From: Peromyscus leucopus | Lineage: Eukaryota > Chordata > Mammalia > Rodentia > Cricetidae | Direction: 5' to 3' | Assembly: GCF_004664715.2 (NCBI RefSeq) | Contig: NC_051071.1 | Coordinates: 35,365,030-35,429,029 of the forward strand | Length of the DNA stretch: 64,000 nt | Shown: one piece after another, positions 1 through 12,245 of the stretch | How positions within the stretch are numbered: position 1 is the stretch's first letter | Layout: each line of letters begins with the position of its first letter | Made by a program: the position numbers and the translations under genes | The notes under the pieces: model-generated | The model's input: the letters and a program-made list of their open reading frames with translations, nothing else | What the model was told of the DNA's origin: nothing | Database searches by the model: none

Positions 1-450
1 GCGCCATTTAGGCTGAGTATTCTGAAGTCTCCTACTCTCTGCTTATTGCCTGTCTGTGAGTTTTCTATATTTGTTTCCCTCTGCTACAAGAGGAATCCTC
101 TCTGATGATGACTGAGCAAAGCACTGATCTATGAGTATAGCAGAATGTCATTAGGAGTCATTTTATTGCTATGTTCCTTTTGTAGAAAAGTATTTGGTTT
201 TCCTCTAAATCTCTGGGCTATCTAGTCTCAGGTTCTTGGTAACCCAGGGAGCATCAGGGATGGGTTCCATCTCATGGAATGGCTTTAAGTCAAATCAGAT
301 ATCTGTTGGTTACTCCCACAAGCTTTTTGCAACCATTGCGCTAGCCTGTCATGTAAGCAGGACACCGTTGTAGACTGAGGGATCTGTGGTTAAGTTGGTG
401 TTTATATTTCTCTTAAGGCAAATTTCTTCTATTTTAATGCTTCAGTAAGT
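1..450 (-). mobile_element. L1 3' UTR fragment, antisense, cut by window edge
   Basis: Reads as the reverse complement of a rodent L1 3' UTR. It shares landmarks in the same order with the next element: ATGAGTATAGCAGAA at 131 (also at 989) and AAGGCAAATTTCT near 417 (also near 1325). Its 5' side continues outside the window. Confidence 0.65.
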
Positions 451-1019
451 TTATTTATTATTTTTTAATTGTTTTTACACCCTGAGTGCACTTTCCCCTC
501 CTTTCTTTCCTCCTGGTCCCTCCCCCTTCTCTCCCCCCCATCCAGTCCTCCTCCATTTGTATTCAAAAAAGGGCAGCTCTCCCATGGATATCAACCAAAC
601 ATGGCATATCAAGTTGCAATAAGACTAAGCACTTCCCTCATATTAAGGCTAGACAAGACAACCCAGTATAAGGATAAGGGTTCCAAAAGCCTGCAAAGAG
701 TCAGAGTCAGCCCCTGCTCCTACTGTTAGGAGTCCCACAAGAAGACCAAGCCAACAACTATAATATGCAGGCTCCCTGGTTGGGGCTTCAGTCTCTGTGA
801 GCCTCAGTGAGCCCAAGTTAGTTGATCCTGTGTGTTTTCTTGTAGCATCCTTGACCCCTCTGTCTCCTGTAACCCCTTCCTCCCCATCTTCTGCTGGATT
901 CTTTGACCTCCCCCTAATGTTTCTGCATCTGTTTCTACCCGTTGCTGGATGAAGCCTCTCTGAGAACAATTGGGCTAGGCACCAATCTATGAGTATAGCA
1001 GAACATCATTAGAATCATT

Positions 1020-1062
<43 letters not shown>

Positions 1063-1330
1063 TTTGTTTGTTTGTTTGTTTTATTTATTGCCAGTAGTGT
1101 TTGGTTCTTGGTTTCTGGGCTTCCAGCCTCTGGGTCCTGGCCCTCTCGGCAGTGTCCGGGGTGGGCTACCTCTTGTATCATGGGTTCAATCTGAACCAGT
1201 CATTGGTTGGTCACTCCCACAATTTCTGTGCCACCTATACCCCAACATATATGGTCGACAGGGCAAATTATAGTTTGAATGTTATGTGACTGGTTTGGTG
1301 CCCAATCCTTCCACTGTAAGTATTAAGGCA
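451..1330 (-). mobile_element. L1 3' UTR, antisense, 3' end at left
   Basis: The T-rich stretch at about 451-475 is the decayed poly(A) of an antisense L1. The following pyrimidine-rich block (480-560) and the 'gggcagctctcccatggatatc' region near 572 are typical of rodent L1 3' UTRs read backwards. A (TTTA)n tract sits inside. No ORF2 sequence is attached, so this is a strongly 5'-truncated copy. Confidence 0.7.
1018..1085. repeat. (TTTA)n/(TTTG)n microsatellite
   Basis: Near-perfect tetranucleotide run within the antisense L1 3' UTR. The neighbouring L1 copy at 165-185 lacks this expansion. Confidence 0.95.
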
Positions 1331-2149
1331 AATTTCTGATGCAATGTTTTGCCAACTCAGTTTAGAGTTATAGCTTTTGTGTTTAATTTGCTTTTTATGT
1401 GGAAGCAAGAGATTGATGACTTTTATGGTGAAATGGAAAATGCCATCAATCAAGAGATTACAGCAAATGACTAGATTACTATTGAGGAATGCCTTCCAAC
1501 ATTCTTCCCCAGGTAGTAGCATTCACAAAATTGGGCTAGTCACTTGAGAATAATTAATGATACCAGAGGAAGAGCCTTTTAGATCAAATAGCTAGTAAGC
1601 TCCCTTCACTATGAACATTCCTACCAAATGACAAAATCATCCTGTTTATCAACCAGGGAATTCTCATCTCAGTTTGGAGTTCATGGGTAGCTGGGTTACT
1701 CCTTGGGATGTTGCTTGGCAACATGGAAACAAAGCAAAGAGAAGTAGTGGGTTTGGCCAAGATGAGAAGGAACAAAGCAAAGCAGCTGGAAAATGTTTAT
1801 TTTTCTTTGGAAACCACAAGATCAATTTGTCCAATGTGTGACTTTTAGATATTCTTGTATAGTCCTTCTGACTGACCACACCTTTTCACATGAATTTGGT
1901 ACTGACTGAGCCAAGGTCTGAAATCTTGCTTGTATGACCTACTGGTCTATGAAGTAAAGATTAGCTAAACAGAATTAAACAAAATTGTCCTTAAGCCTGT
2001 ACTTCTTAATAAAATACAGAATTATATTTAGTATTCTAAGGATTACATATTTTAATTAAATTTATTTTTTGCTTATTTGTATATGTATTGTATGTGTGCT
2101 AATGTATGTGTTAATGTTTTTATATCTCAACATATCCAAAAAAAATTGG
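1331..2149. other. No recognised feature
   Basis: About 820 bases of AT-rich, apparently unique DNA between two L1 blocks. The short minus-strand ORFs here have no recognisable domain. Confidence 0.5.
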
Positions 2150-5100
2150 AACAATCTCCTATATTTTATTGGACCACGAGGGCTTAAAGATAAAATTCAG
2201 CAACAACAGAAATTACAGAAAACCTACAAACACATAAAACTAAATAAAGCTCAACTGAATCACTACTGGGTTAAGGAAGAAATAAAAAAAAGAAATTAAA
2301 GACTTCCTAGAATTCAATGAAAATGAATATAAAACATACCCAAACTTATGGGACACTATGAAAGCAGTTCTACGAGGAATGGTCATAGCTCTAAACGCCT
2401 ATATAAAGAAGTTGGAGAAATTTCACACTAGTGACTTAACAGCACATCTGAAAGCTCTAGAACAAAAAGAAGCAAACTCACTCAGGAGGAGAAGACACCA
2501 GGAAATACTCAAATTGAGGAATGAAATCAATAAAATAGAAACAGCTGGCAGTGGTAGCACATGCCTTTAATCCCAACAATCTGGAGGCAGAGCCAGGCAG
2601 ATCTCTGTGAGTTCCAGCCCAGAATGGTCTACAAAGTAATATCCAGGATAGTCACCAAAACTACACAGAGAAACCCTGTCTCAAAAAATAAAAAATAAAA
2701 ATTAATTAATTAATAAATTAGAAACAAGGAGAACAATACCAAGAATCAATGAAACAAAACGTTGGTTCTTTGAGAAAACAACAAGATAAACAAATCCTTA
2801 TCCAAAATAACCAAAGGCATAGAGAGAATATCCAAATTAACAAAATCAGAAACAAAAAGGGAGACATAACAACAGACAATGACGAAAACCAGAGAATCAT
2901 CAGGTCATACTTATAAAACTAGTACTCCACAAAATTAAAAAATCTAAAAAAAAAAAGTGGACAATTTTCTGGATAATACCATATATAAAAATTAAATCAA
3001 GAAAAGATAAACAATTTAAATAAACCTAAAATCACTATGGAAATAGAAGCATTCATTAAAAGTCTCCCCCTGCCCCAAAGCCCAGGGCCAGATGTTTTTA
3101 GTGTAAAATTATACAAGAATTTCACATAAGAGCTAATACCAACACTTTCCATATTGTTCCACACAATACAAGCAGAAGGAACATTGCCAAACTCTTTCTA
3201 TGAGGTTACAGTTACCCTGATACCCAAACCACACAGAGATGCAACAAAGAAACAGAATTACAGATCAATCTCCTTCATGAACATTGATGCAAAAATACTC
3301 AATAAAATAATGACAAACCAAATCCAAGAACACATCAAAGAAATTACACAACATGATAAAGTAGGCTCCATCTCAGAGATGCAGGGATGGTTCAACATAC
3401 AAAAATCTGCCGATCTAATCCATCATATAAACAAACTAGAAGAAAAAACCCACATGATCATCTCATTAGATACTAAAAAAGCCTTTGACAAAATACAACA
3501 CCCATTCATGATAAAGGTCTTGGAAAGATCAGTAATACAAGGACCATACCTAAACATAATAAAGGCAATTTATTGCAAACCAACAGCCAGCATCAAATTA
3601 AATGAGAGAAACTAAAAGCAATTCCACTAAAATCAGGAACAAGAAAAGCCTGTCTACTTCTCTGTATCTACTGAGTATAATGCTTGAAGTTCTAGCTGGA
3701 GCAATAAGACAACAAAGGAGATTAAGGGGATACAAATTGGAAAGGAAGAAGTCGAAGTTCACAACTTGCAGATGATATGATAGTATGTATCAGTGACAAC
3801 AAAAATTCTAACAGGGAACTCCTACAACTGATAAACACCTTCAGTAGTGTGGTGGGATAAAAGATTAACTAAAAAAAATCACTAACCCTCTTATATACAA
3901 ATGAAAAATGGGTCAAAAAGAAGAAATCAGAGAAATATCACCCTTTATAATAGTCAGAAATAATATAAAATACCTGGGGGTAACTCTAACCAAGCAAGTG
4001 AAAGACATGGATGACAAGAACTTTAAGTCCTTGAAGAAAGAAATTGAAGAAGATATCAGAAAATGGAAAGATCTCCCATGCTTGTGGGTAGGTAGAACCA
4101 ACATAATAAAAATGGCAATCTAACCAAAAGCAATCTACAGATTCAATGCAATCCCTATCAAAATCCCAACACAATTTTTCACAGACCTCAAAAGATGAAG
4201 AATACTCAACTTCATATGGAAAACCAAAAAACCTAGGATAGCTAAAAGAATCCTTTACAATAAAGCAACTTCTGGAGCCATCACCATCCCTGACCTCAAG
4301 CTCTACTATAGAGCTATAATAATAAAAACAGCTTGGTATTGGCATAAAAATCAACATGTGGACCAATGGAATCAAATTAAACATCCTGACATTAACCCAT
4401 ACACCTATGAACACCTGATTTTTGACAAAGAAGCCAAAGCTGTATAATGTAAAAAAGAAAGCATCTTCAACAAATGGTGCTGGCATAACTGGATGTCAAC
4501 ATGTAGAAAATTGCGAATAGATCCATATCTATTGCCATGCACAAAACTCAAGTTCAAGTGGATCAAACACCACAACATAAATCCAATTATACTTAACCTG
4601 ACAGAAGAGTAAGTAGGAAGTAGTCTGGAACAAATTGACACAGAAGACCACTTCTTAAATATAACAACAAAAGCACAGTCACTGAGAGCACCATTTAATA
4701 AATGGGATCTTCTGAAACTGTAAAGCTTCTGTAAAGGAAAGGACATGGTAAATAAGGCGAAACTACAGTCTACAGAATGGGAAAAAATCTTCACCAAACC
4801 CACATCTGACAGAGGGCTGATTTCCAAAATATATAAAGAACTCAAGAAACTAGACATAAAAATACCAAATAAGCCAATTAAAATATGGGCTACAGATCTA
4901 AACAGAAAATTCTCAATATAGGAATTTCAAATGGCCAAAAGACATTTAAGGAAATGCTCAGCATCCTTAGTCATCAGGGAAATACAAATCAAAAGGACTC
5001 GAGATACCATTTTCTACCTGCCAGAATGGCTAAAAACCAAAACACTGATGATAGCTTATGTTGGAGAGGATGTGCAGTAAGGGGAACACTCCTCTACTAT

Positions 5101-5384
5101 TGGTGGGAGTACAAAACTCTACAGTCACTTTGGAAATCAGTATGGCTGTTTCTCAGAAAATCGGGACTCAATCTATCTCAAGGTCCAATGATGTCACTCT
5201 TGGGCATATACATAAGGCATCCTCAATCATACCACAAGGACACTTGTTCGACTATGTTTACAGTAGCATTATTTGTAATATCCAGAACCTGTAAACAACC
5301 TAGATGCCCCTCAAACAAAGAATAGATAAAGAAAATGTGGTCCATATAAACAATGGAGTATTACTCTTTTGTAGAAAACAATGA
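2150..5384 (+). pseudogene. L1 ORF2 remnant (reverse transcriptase part)
   Basis: ORF2 of L1 encodes the endonuclease/reverse transcriptase used for target-primed retrotransposition. The longest open piece (3154-3615, 153 codons) contains the RT landmarks [22 protein letters not shown] and [16 protein letters not shown]. The catalytic ADD motif is readable as LADDMIV at 3763-3783 but in a different open segment. A later open piece at 3908-4123 includes KYLGVTLTK, the start of the RT thumb/C-terminal region. Weak similarity continues to the C-terminal zone (4885-5325). Multiple frameshifts and stops, plus a probable deletion around 3612-3760, make it nonfunctional. Confidence 0.9.
2544..2714 (+). 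mobile_element. B1 SINE inserted in L1 ORF2
   Basis: Carries the 7SL-derived body with 'gcctttaatccca' and ends in 'gaaaccctgtctcaaaa' plus an A-rich tail. Flanked by 12-bp direct repeats with one mismatch: aaaatagaaaca at 2532-2543 and aaattagaaaca at 2715-2726. It therefore inserted after the L1. Confidence 0.93.
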
Positions 5385-5744
5385 CACTCCATCCCCACTC
5401 TAGCTTGACCCTCCCATTTCCCTCTGTTCTCACTGCCCATTCCTTGCCCTCTGCTACCCCCCAGCCTGCTCATGCAGATCCTGTCCACTTCTACTTCACT
5501 GGGCTATCCCTGTGTCCCTTCCAGGATCCTTCCCTGTCATCCAGCCTCTCCAGAGCCATGGGCTGCAGTATGGCCATCCCTTGCCAGTGCATCTAGCATG
5601 GACTTCTGAGTGAGTACATACCATGTTTGTACTTCTGAGTCTGGGTTACCTCACTAAGGATGATATTTTCTAGTTCCATCCATTTGCCTGCAAATTTCAT
5701 ATCATTGTTTTTTACTACTGAGTAGTACTCCATTGTGTATATGA
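5385..5744 (-). mobile_element. Inverted L1 3' block inside the sense L1
   Basis: Sense ORF2 stops at about 5384 in the 'caatggagtattactc' region. The next 360 bases read backwards from the early 3' UTR into that same ORF2 region (agtagtactccattgtgtat, 5721-5740). Sense 3' UTR resumes at 5745. It is an internal inversion, since sense L1 lies on both sides. Confidence 0.8.
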
Positions 5745-6163
5745 AGGAGATACCATGATAGATGATGACATAATAGAAGTGGAAAGAGGCAGGGTGCCAG
5801 AGAAGCTCTCAGGAATCTCTGAATGACCCCACCTTCAATTGCTGGCAGTGATCGAGGTGGTGCCTGGACTGGTCTACTCTGGTGACCCGTCTGGTGAATA
5901 CTCAGTCATCATAGAGCCTTTATCCAGTGACTGATGAAGGCAGATGCAGGGATTTGCAGCCAGGTGCCAGGCTAACCTCCAGCAATCTAGTCCATGGGGG
6001 AGAGGAGGGATTCTGAGGGCAGGGGCTATCGAGATCATGAAGGGAAGATGGGCAAAGATGATGGACCACACTGGTGGAGAAACCTGAACTGTGGACTAAT
6101 GGCTGTGGAGCCCCCATGGGACTGAACTAGGCCCTCTGGATACAGGAGACAGTTGTTTAGCCC

Positions 6164-6530
6164 TGCCCCAGCCTGCAGGGCTTCAGTGGGAACTCAGCCA
6201 CCCTAAGGATGGAATGATAGGGACAGGAGACACAAAGGAATACACCAAGACAAGATTCTGATCAAGGTGCAACTTTATTTTTCCCCAGGAGGGTTTTATA
6301 GTTCCTGCAGGGTGTGTGGGAGCAGGAAGCTGTTATCTGCATAGGATGGGGCAAGCTGACAGGATATTTGTGTAGGATGTTTATGCAGAATATTGACAGG
6401 ATGAAAAGGTCAAGGGCTCTGACTCAATGTCCTGTCACTAGGCAACCTGACCGTAAGATGTTCTAGTTCCCTGTCTTATTGGGGGTCTATATTTTTCTAT
6501 TAACTAGAGATTCTGTCCTTGTCCCTGATA
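6164..6530 (-). mobile_element. Solo LTR (ERVK-like) in L1 3' UTR
   Basis: An insertion splits the L1 3' UTR and is bounded by the direct repeat tagccc at 6158-6163 and 6531-6536, a 6-bp TSD as expected for class II (ERVK) elements. Read on the minus strand it starts TA (probably a decayed TG) and ends in CA, with an AATAAA signal at 6274-6279. Length 367 bp, with no internal retroviral sequence. Confidence 0.8.
6274..6279 (-). promoter_or_regulatory. LTR polyadenylation signal AATAAA
   Basis: Plus-strand TTTATT is AATAAA on the minus strand, about 110 bases before the LTR 3' end, the usual position for an R/U5 signal. Confidence 0.6.
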
Positions 6531-6836
6531 TAGCCCGAACTGTTTGGGGGACACCTGGGTAGGGGAATCAGGATACATCTGTAGTGCATGAGCAGGCTTT
6601 TGGGAGCTGGTGTGGTGTGGTACCTTGCGTAGCCTTGGTACAATGGGGAGGGGCTTGGACCTGCCTTGGCTTTGTGTGCCAGGCTCTGCTGACTCCCCAT
6701 GGGAGACCTTGATTTGGAAGATGTGGGGATGTGGGGTGGCTTGGGGGGAACCCTAGAGGGTGGGAAGAGGGAGGAGGTCTGTGGGTGGTATGTAGGGTGA
6801 GTAGAAAATTTCTTATTAAAAAATGAAAAAAAAAAA

Positions 6837-7890
6837 GGTAACAATAACATCATGAGATTTGCAGGCAACTGGATGGAAATAGAAAATATTATCCTGGGTG
6901 AGGTAATTCAGGACTCAGAAGAACAAACATGGTATGCACCCACTCATTAGTGGATACTAGATGTAAAACAAAGGATAACCAGACTACAACTCACAGCTCC
7001 AGAGAAGCTAGCAAACAAGGAGAACCCTGAGAGGGATGCCTTGGGAAGGGGAAATAGATTAGATCTCCATGAGTAAACTGGGAACAAGGGAAGACAATAG
7101 ATGGAAGGGAATGAGAGATGAGAACATGAGGGAATGTGATGGTCATGATGGGGAAGGAATGGAATGGGAGAGCAAGGAAATAAACATCTTGATAGAAGGA
7201 CACATTATGAGGTAAGGGAGAAACCTGATGCTAGGGAAATTCCTAGGAATATACAAGGATGACCCCAGATTAGACTACTAGCAATTGTGGAGAGGGTGCC
7301 TGAACTAGCCTACCCCAGTAATCAGATCAGTGAACATCTAACTGTCATCATAGAGCCTTCATCCAGTAACTGATGGAAGCAGATTCAGAGATCCACAGCC
7401 AAGCACCAGGCAGAGCTCTAGGAGTCCAGTCGAAGAGAAGGAAGAGGGATTATATGAGCAAGGGGGGTGGGTGTCAAAATCATGATGGGGAAATCTACAG
7501 AGACAACTGAACTAAGCTTGTAGGAACTAAGGAACTGGACTAGACCCTCTGCATATGGGAAACACTTGTGTAGCTTGATCTGTTTGAGGGGCCTCTGGCA
7601 GTGGGTCAGGATCTATCCCTGGTGCATGAGCTGGCTTTCTGGAGCTCATTACCAATGGTTGGAAGCCTTGCTTACCCTGATGCTGGGAGGAGGGGCTTGG
7701 TACTGCCTCAACTGAATGTACTAGACTTTGATGATTCCCTATGGAAGGCCTTACACTTTTGGAAGAGGAGATTGGATGGGATTGGGGGGAATTCAGGGAG
7801 AGTGGTCTGGGGGTGGAGCAGGAGGAGGAATGAGAGGGGGATCTGTGATTGGTACATAAAATGAATTTTAAAAAAATTAAATTAAAAAAA
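6837..7890 (+). mobile_element. Second L1 3' end in tandem
   Basis: Begins in the ORF2 C-terminal coding region (caggcaactggatggaaatag) and continues through a complete L1 3' UTR to 'tgtgattggtacataaaatg' and an A-rich tail. It is homologous to 5745-6836 (shared 'catcatagagcc' and 'tccagtaactgatg') but diverged, so it is a separate 5'-truncated insertion or an old unequal exchange. Confidence 0.85.
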
Positions 7891-7904
7891 AAGAGAAAGA
7901 AAGA

Positions 7905-8282
7905 AAAAGGCCCTCACAGGGAGTGGCACTGTTAAGAGGTGGGTCCTTGTTGGAGGAAGTGTGTCACACTGGGAACAGGCTTTGAGTTCTCTTTTGTTCA
8001 AGCTTCCCTCAATTTGACAGACAGTTGCCTTCCTTTTGCCTACAAGATATAGCACTCTCAGCTCTAACACCATGTCTGCCTGCATGTTGGTATGATCCCC
8101 ACCATGATGATAATTTACTGAACCTCTGAAACTGTAAGTGAGCCAATCCCAATTAAGTTTTCTTTATAAAAGTTGTTGTGATCATGGTGTCTTCTCATAG
8201 CAATAAAACCCAAATTAAGACACTTGCCTAGTTACTTTTCATTGTGGTGTTTTGTCATAGGAATAGAAAACTAACAAGACAG
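7905..8282 (+). mobile_element. Probable MaLR (ERVL-type) LTR
   Basis: The order gaggaagtgtgtcac, caccatgatgataat, aactgtaagtgagcc, caattaagttttctttataaaag, agcaataaaacc follows the layout of mammalian MaLR LTRs. It ends without a poly(A) tail. Family name uncertain; a target-site duplication was not resolved. Confidence 0.5.
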
Positions 8283-9239
8283 TATTTCTGATATATCTTT
8301 ATTCATGAGATGATACATTAAGTGCACTGAGATAGCCTAGTATTAGCATTTAACATAGATGATGGTAGGCTTGTTTCATGGAACATATTTATGGTGAGTG
8401 CATACTCTTCCACAAAATGAAGTCCCAAGTACATTTAATCATTTCCACATTGATTCACTACTGATCTTTTCCAATTATATATGACATCAGAAACTTTCCC
8501 ATGTTATAGAAAATAAGGATATAAAAGATCTTCGAAATGGAATTAATTTGTCAGGGCAAGAATATATATTCAACCCACTGACACACATAATTTTGTCAAC
8601 CAGAACTTTTGTAGCAATTTATGTTCCATCACCAATATATAAAATTTCCTTCATAGTGTACTCTCATCATCATTTAGAACTAAAATTTACAAAGATTTCT
8701 GAACTCTGTAGGAAGAAATAGTGTCTTGCTTTAATTAGGAGTATAATGCAATTTGAAAATATTGAATCACAGGCATTAGAACAGAAAGATTTGCTCATCC
8801 GGAGTCAGGCTGGGGTTAGAGTGACACAGTCGTCCATTCGCTTGAGCCTCATTCACAGTAGTCACTTTGGAGAAGGGCACCTCAGACAGGGTCTGATTTC
8901 CAGAGACTTAACACAGTGGCATTTCAACATCCATTTTGCAAAGGCTCCCTGTGAATGAAATACAAAATATGCACTTAGAACTATTAGGTAACAGGGAGCT
9001 TATAGTTCATTAAAACAGTGCTTTAAACATGGTTTTGCCATCAAGTAGGGAAATTTTGAAAGATGATTTGAGCAATAAAATGACAATTAGTCGGCAGAAG
9101 CGAAAAGGCTGTATGTCTTCCTTTTTACTCTATAGTTCTTATTGAAAGGGGTCCACTGTCAAACCTCAGCAAAATTTTTTTGAGAAATATTAGCCATGAG
9201 ATATAAATACTGTACCCATGAGAATCTAGATGATCCCTA
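8283..9239. other. No recognised feature
   Basis: AT-rich, apparently single-copy DNA. A short ORF at 8746-8958 has no recognisable domain. Confidence 0.5.
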
Positions 9240-9244
9240 CCAAA

Positions 9245-9620
9245 TTTGTGTGTCTTGGTTCATTTTCTGCTCATCAAAATTCCAGAGACTGAGTAATTCA
9301 TAAAGAAGGCTAATTTGTTTCTTGTAATTCTGGACACCGGGGAATCCAGTAAGTTGCAAACATTAGGCAAATTGCCTTCCTACTGTCATCCATGGTGGAA
9401 AGTGAGATCCATAGGAGCCAGTGAAAAACAGGAGGGACCAGAACTGCTTTGCACAATTGTCTTGTGATTGCTGAGCACCACCAGGAAAATTACATTGATT
9501 GATTCATGTAGGCAGGTCCTGGTGTCCATGTTATCTTTTATTAGCCCCCACCTCTCATCCCAGCTACATTGGAGACTTGTGCGCAAAATGTGAAGTTTGG
9601 GGGCATTTCTGAATAGTTGT
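9245..9620. repeat. Possible ancient mammalian interspersed repeat
   Basis: The 'gagactgagtaattcataaag ... attctggacacc' wording resembles very old mammalian repeats that carry 'gagactgggtaatttataaag'. Strongly diverged; family and strand not assigned. Confidence 0.3.
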
Positions 9621-10141
9621 GATGGAATAAACTTCTCCTCTCTCTCCCCATCTCTCTCCCTCTTTCTCACCCCCCTGAAACATGCATACATATACAAACA
9701 CAGATGTAGGCTCATGTATATATCAACTATTTAATGACTTAATGAATTGACTCTAAATGAATTCCATGTAGTTCAAGTTAATAAATATCAAGGAAGGATG
9801 AGGAATGTTCTAGACAACAAGTCAGGTTTCCAGAAGACTACATAAGATGAGAACAAAAGGCCAAATACTATCTCTCTGGCACACTCACACTTTCTTCTCT
9901 AATAGACTCAATTTATTTCAATGTACATCACCATGATCTGGATTGATTTATTCATCTTGATGTTGTGTGCCTTGAAAAAATACCATGTTTAGATTGGATC
10001 TTGGAATCTCTTAATTTCCCGTAACTAATTACTAAAATGAAGAGTAAGTAAGTGAATATCATGAATTTACATTTATTCCCCACACAGTCCCAGTCATCCG
10101 GAAAATTGATGCTGGTGAAATGGACCAGTCAAGTCCCAGAC

Positions 10142-10200
10142 AGGAAAAAAAAAAAAAAAGAAAGAAAGAAAGAAAGAAACCACTCTAAGATTTTTTTTTT
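10142..10200. repeat. Poly(A)/(GAAA)n and T-run low complexity
   Basis: An A-run followed by five to six GAAA units, then a short gap and a T-run at about 10191-10200. Confidence 0.9.
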
Positions 10201-11937
10201 TAAACAGGAAGAAATTTAAAACAGGAATAGTCACTTAAAAAACAATTGAAACTGCTCTGGGAGCAAAGAGTCTGTAAGAACCTATTAACTTCCAGGAAAT
10301 GAGGAGGTAAAGTAATTGAGTGTAGACACTGCCAATAATGTCTGTTGCTGTCAGCAGCAAGGCAGGTGATTGGAAAAAGTTTGCTCAGAACCTGTTGAGA
10401 ACTTCCCCTCCGCCCCCACCTACATTACTGCTAACTTCTGTTGTAAGGGAATGGCTGTGTGGGCTTCCTTCTCTTCATGCTCTACATTTCTCAAAAGCGT
10501 CACTTACAAGCAGACCCAAACCCTAACTCGACAAGCTGGGAAGCTGGTAAATACATTTTCAGGTTTCAAGCCCAGTATATAACACTGAGGAGATAGATGT
10601 GGTGAAAATTCACCGAGATTCTCAGGGCCATCTCTAAATTCTGGGCATTTTCACTTTACATTTGCTCCTTGAAGCACCATAGAAAGAACTCTGGCATCTG
10701 TATCAACATCCCCTTTCCTCTTCTTTCGCTACATTCACACTTTAGGAGAGGGTTCTGAGGCATTTTAAAGAGAGCGTGCAGTTCTCTGGCCACGGCTGTA
10801 CTGAGTGAACAGTACATGTGGACATTGTCAGCCACACTGTCAGCAACACCAAATACCCAAGAGATCAGATAGAACACTGGGGAGGGCTAGGTGGCTGACA
10901 GAGAGAAAGAACGGGTGAAGCGTAGACTTGGTTGGTTTTGTTTTTAGTGTGTTTGAAGAGCCATATGGACTAGCTAGACTTAGGCGAACCCAGAGAATTC
11001 ATATGGGGTGTGTAAGTGGGGATTGCAGGTGTGATAACAGAGGGCTCAGATGAAGATACCTGGAATAGAGAAAGACATGTAAATGAAGAGCAATCAGGAA
11101 TGAGGCCAGGCACTGTGAGGCTTGCAGATAACCATAACCTCATTGAGTAAGCAGTGTCACTATTGCTGCCAGGACTGAGTGACTTCTCATATGACACAAT
11201 CATTCCATGTTTATGACTTTGGTATGATGTAATAATCTACCTGTCAGTTTTTCAATATTTGGTGTTTTGTTGCAATTTATTTTTAACCCATTTCCTATAG
11301 ATATAAATAATTCCTTTCCTTAATATATCTCTGAATTATTCAGGTCAGTGTTCAGTCTGTGCTAAGTGATGTGAGGTCCTGGAGAATTATCCCCAAATTA
11401 TATTCCTTAAAAATTCCTAGAGCAATTGTGCATTTTATGATTAAAACAGGACACATCAAAATATTTACCTATCTCCAATCTATTTCTGTTTCTTGGTAAT
11501 AATTTCCTGTAAAGGATATATAGACTGTTGTTTGAGGGCCATATATTATCTTACACATTCTCAAGTTTCACAGTATCATGGAACTAGCCATAAGCAATGT
11601 GTAAATAAGTGAATATAGGTGGTTCCAAGAAAAAAAATTTAGTTAACAATTAAATTTGAATTTCTTATAATTATTATTTTGATTTATTTTTAGATATTTG
11701 TAAATGTGAATTGTCATTCTTAGCCACTGTATTATTCAAATACATTTGGCATCCTGACTCTTGCCAATGAGCTGTGGCTACCAAGCATTGTTTCAATTCA
11801 ATATTATCAATGAGTATGATCAAAGTGCATTATGTACATGTATGAAAATTTCACAATAGAACCTTTTTTTGTGCAATTAATTAAGATAATAAAAATGTCA
11901 AGAAAATATTTTGTAACTGTCGAGAGTAACATTTTAT
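10201..11937. other. No recognised feature
   Basis: About 1.7 kb of apparently unique DNA. Short ORFs at 10338-10582 and 10656-11203 (minus) show no conserved motif. Confidence 0.5.
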
Positions 11938-12245
11938 TGGTGAAATTATTATGGCTACTCCACGTAGTTAAAAGGGAGGTTTATTTTGTGGGATAACTTA
12001 GAAGTGAAGGGATAGTTTACAAGGTCTGGGAAAGGTGTAGTGCAGTCCGGCGGTGTTCTCTGGAGAACTCTGCTTGGCTCGGTCTACCTCCAGCGTCCAG
12101 GGTCCAGAAACCAAAAGAGCCCACGCATCCAGATGGGTCTTCAGGGTCCTCTCTCAGCCCTGCCTTGTAGGGTGTGACAGTTACTGAAGCCTCAATGGGG
12201 GTTGGAACTTCCAGATCAAAGCTGGAATGGCTACCCACTACAACA
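11938..12245 (-). mobile_element. Solo LTR, ERVK-like
   Basis: A 308-bp block with more CpG than its surroundings. It begins TG and ends CA and sits between ttttat (11932-11937) and ttttgt (12246-12251), a 6-bp duplication with one mismatch. On the minus strand an AATAAA lies in 'cacaaaataaacc' near 11980, which fits an LTR in minus orientation. The 73-codon minus ORF (12017-12238) lies wholly inside and is a by-product. Confidence 0.65.

Larger units (their letters stand above)
2150..6836 (+). mobile_element. L1 retrotransposon, 5'-truncated, with nested insertions
   Basis: Sense L1 running from the ORF2 segment between endonuclease and reverse transcriptase, through the RT and C-terminal region, into the 3' UTR and an A-rich tail at 6815-6836. 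It has lost the 5' UTR, ORF1 and the endonuclease. It is interrupted by a B1 SINE (2544-2714), an inverted 3' block (5385-5744) and a solo LTR (6164-6530). Frameshifts and stops are frequent throughout, so it is an old, immobile copy. Confidence 0.9.

Noticed and set aside
2358..2570. Coiled-coil-like 70-codon ORF as a host gene
   Set aside because: It is the L1 ORF2 segment before the reverse transcriptase, and its end runs into a B1 SINE.
3986..4857. Two minus-strand ORFs of 166 and 150 codons
   Set aside because: They are exactly antisense to L1 ORF2, whose A-rich sense strand keeps the opposite strand poor in stops.
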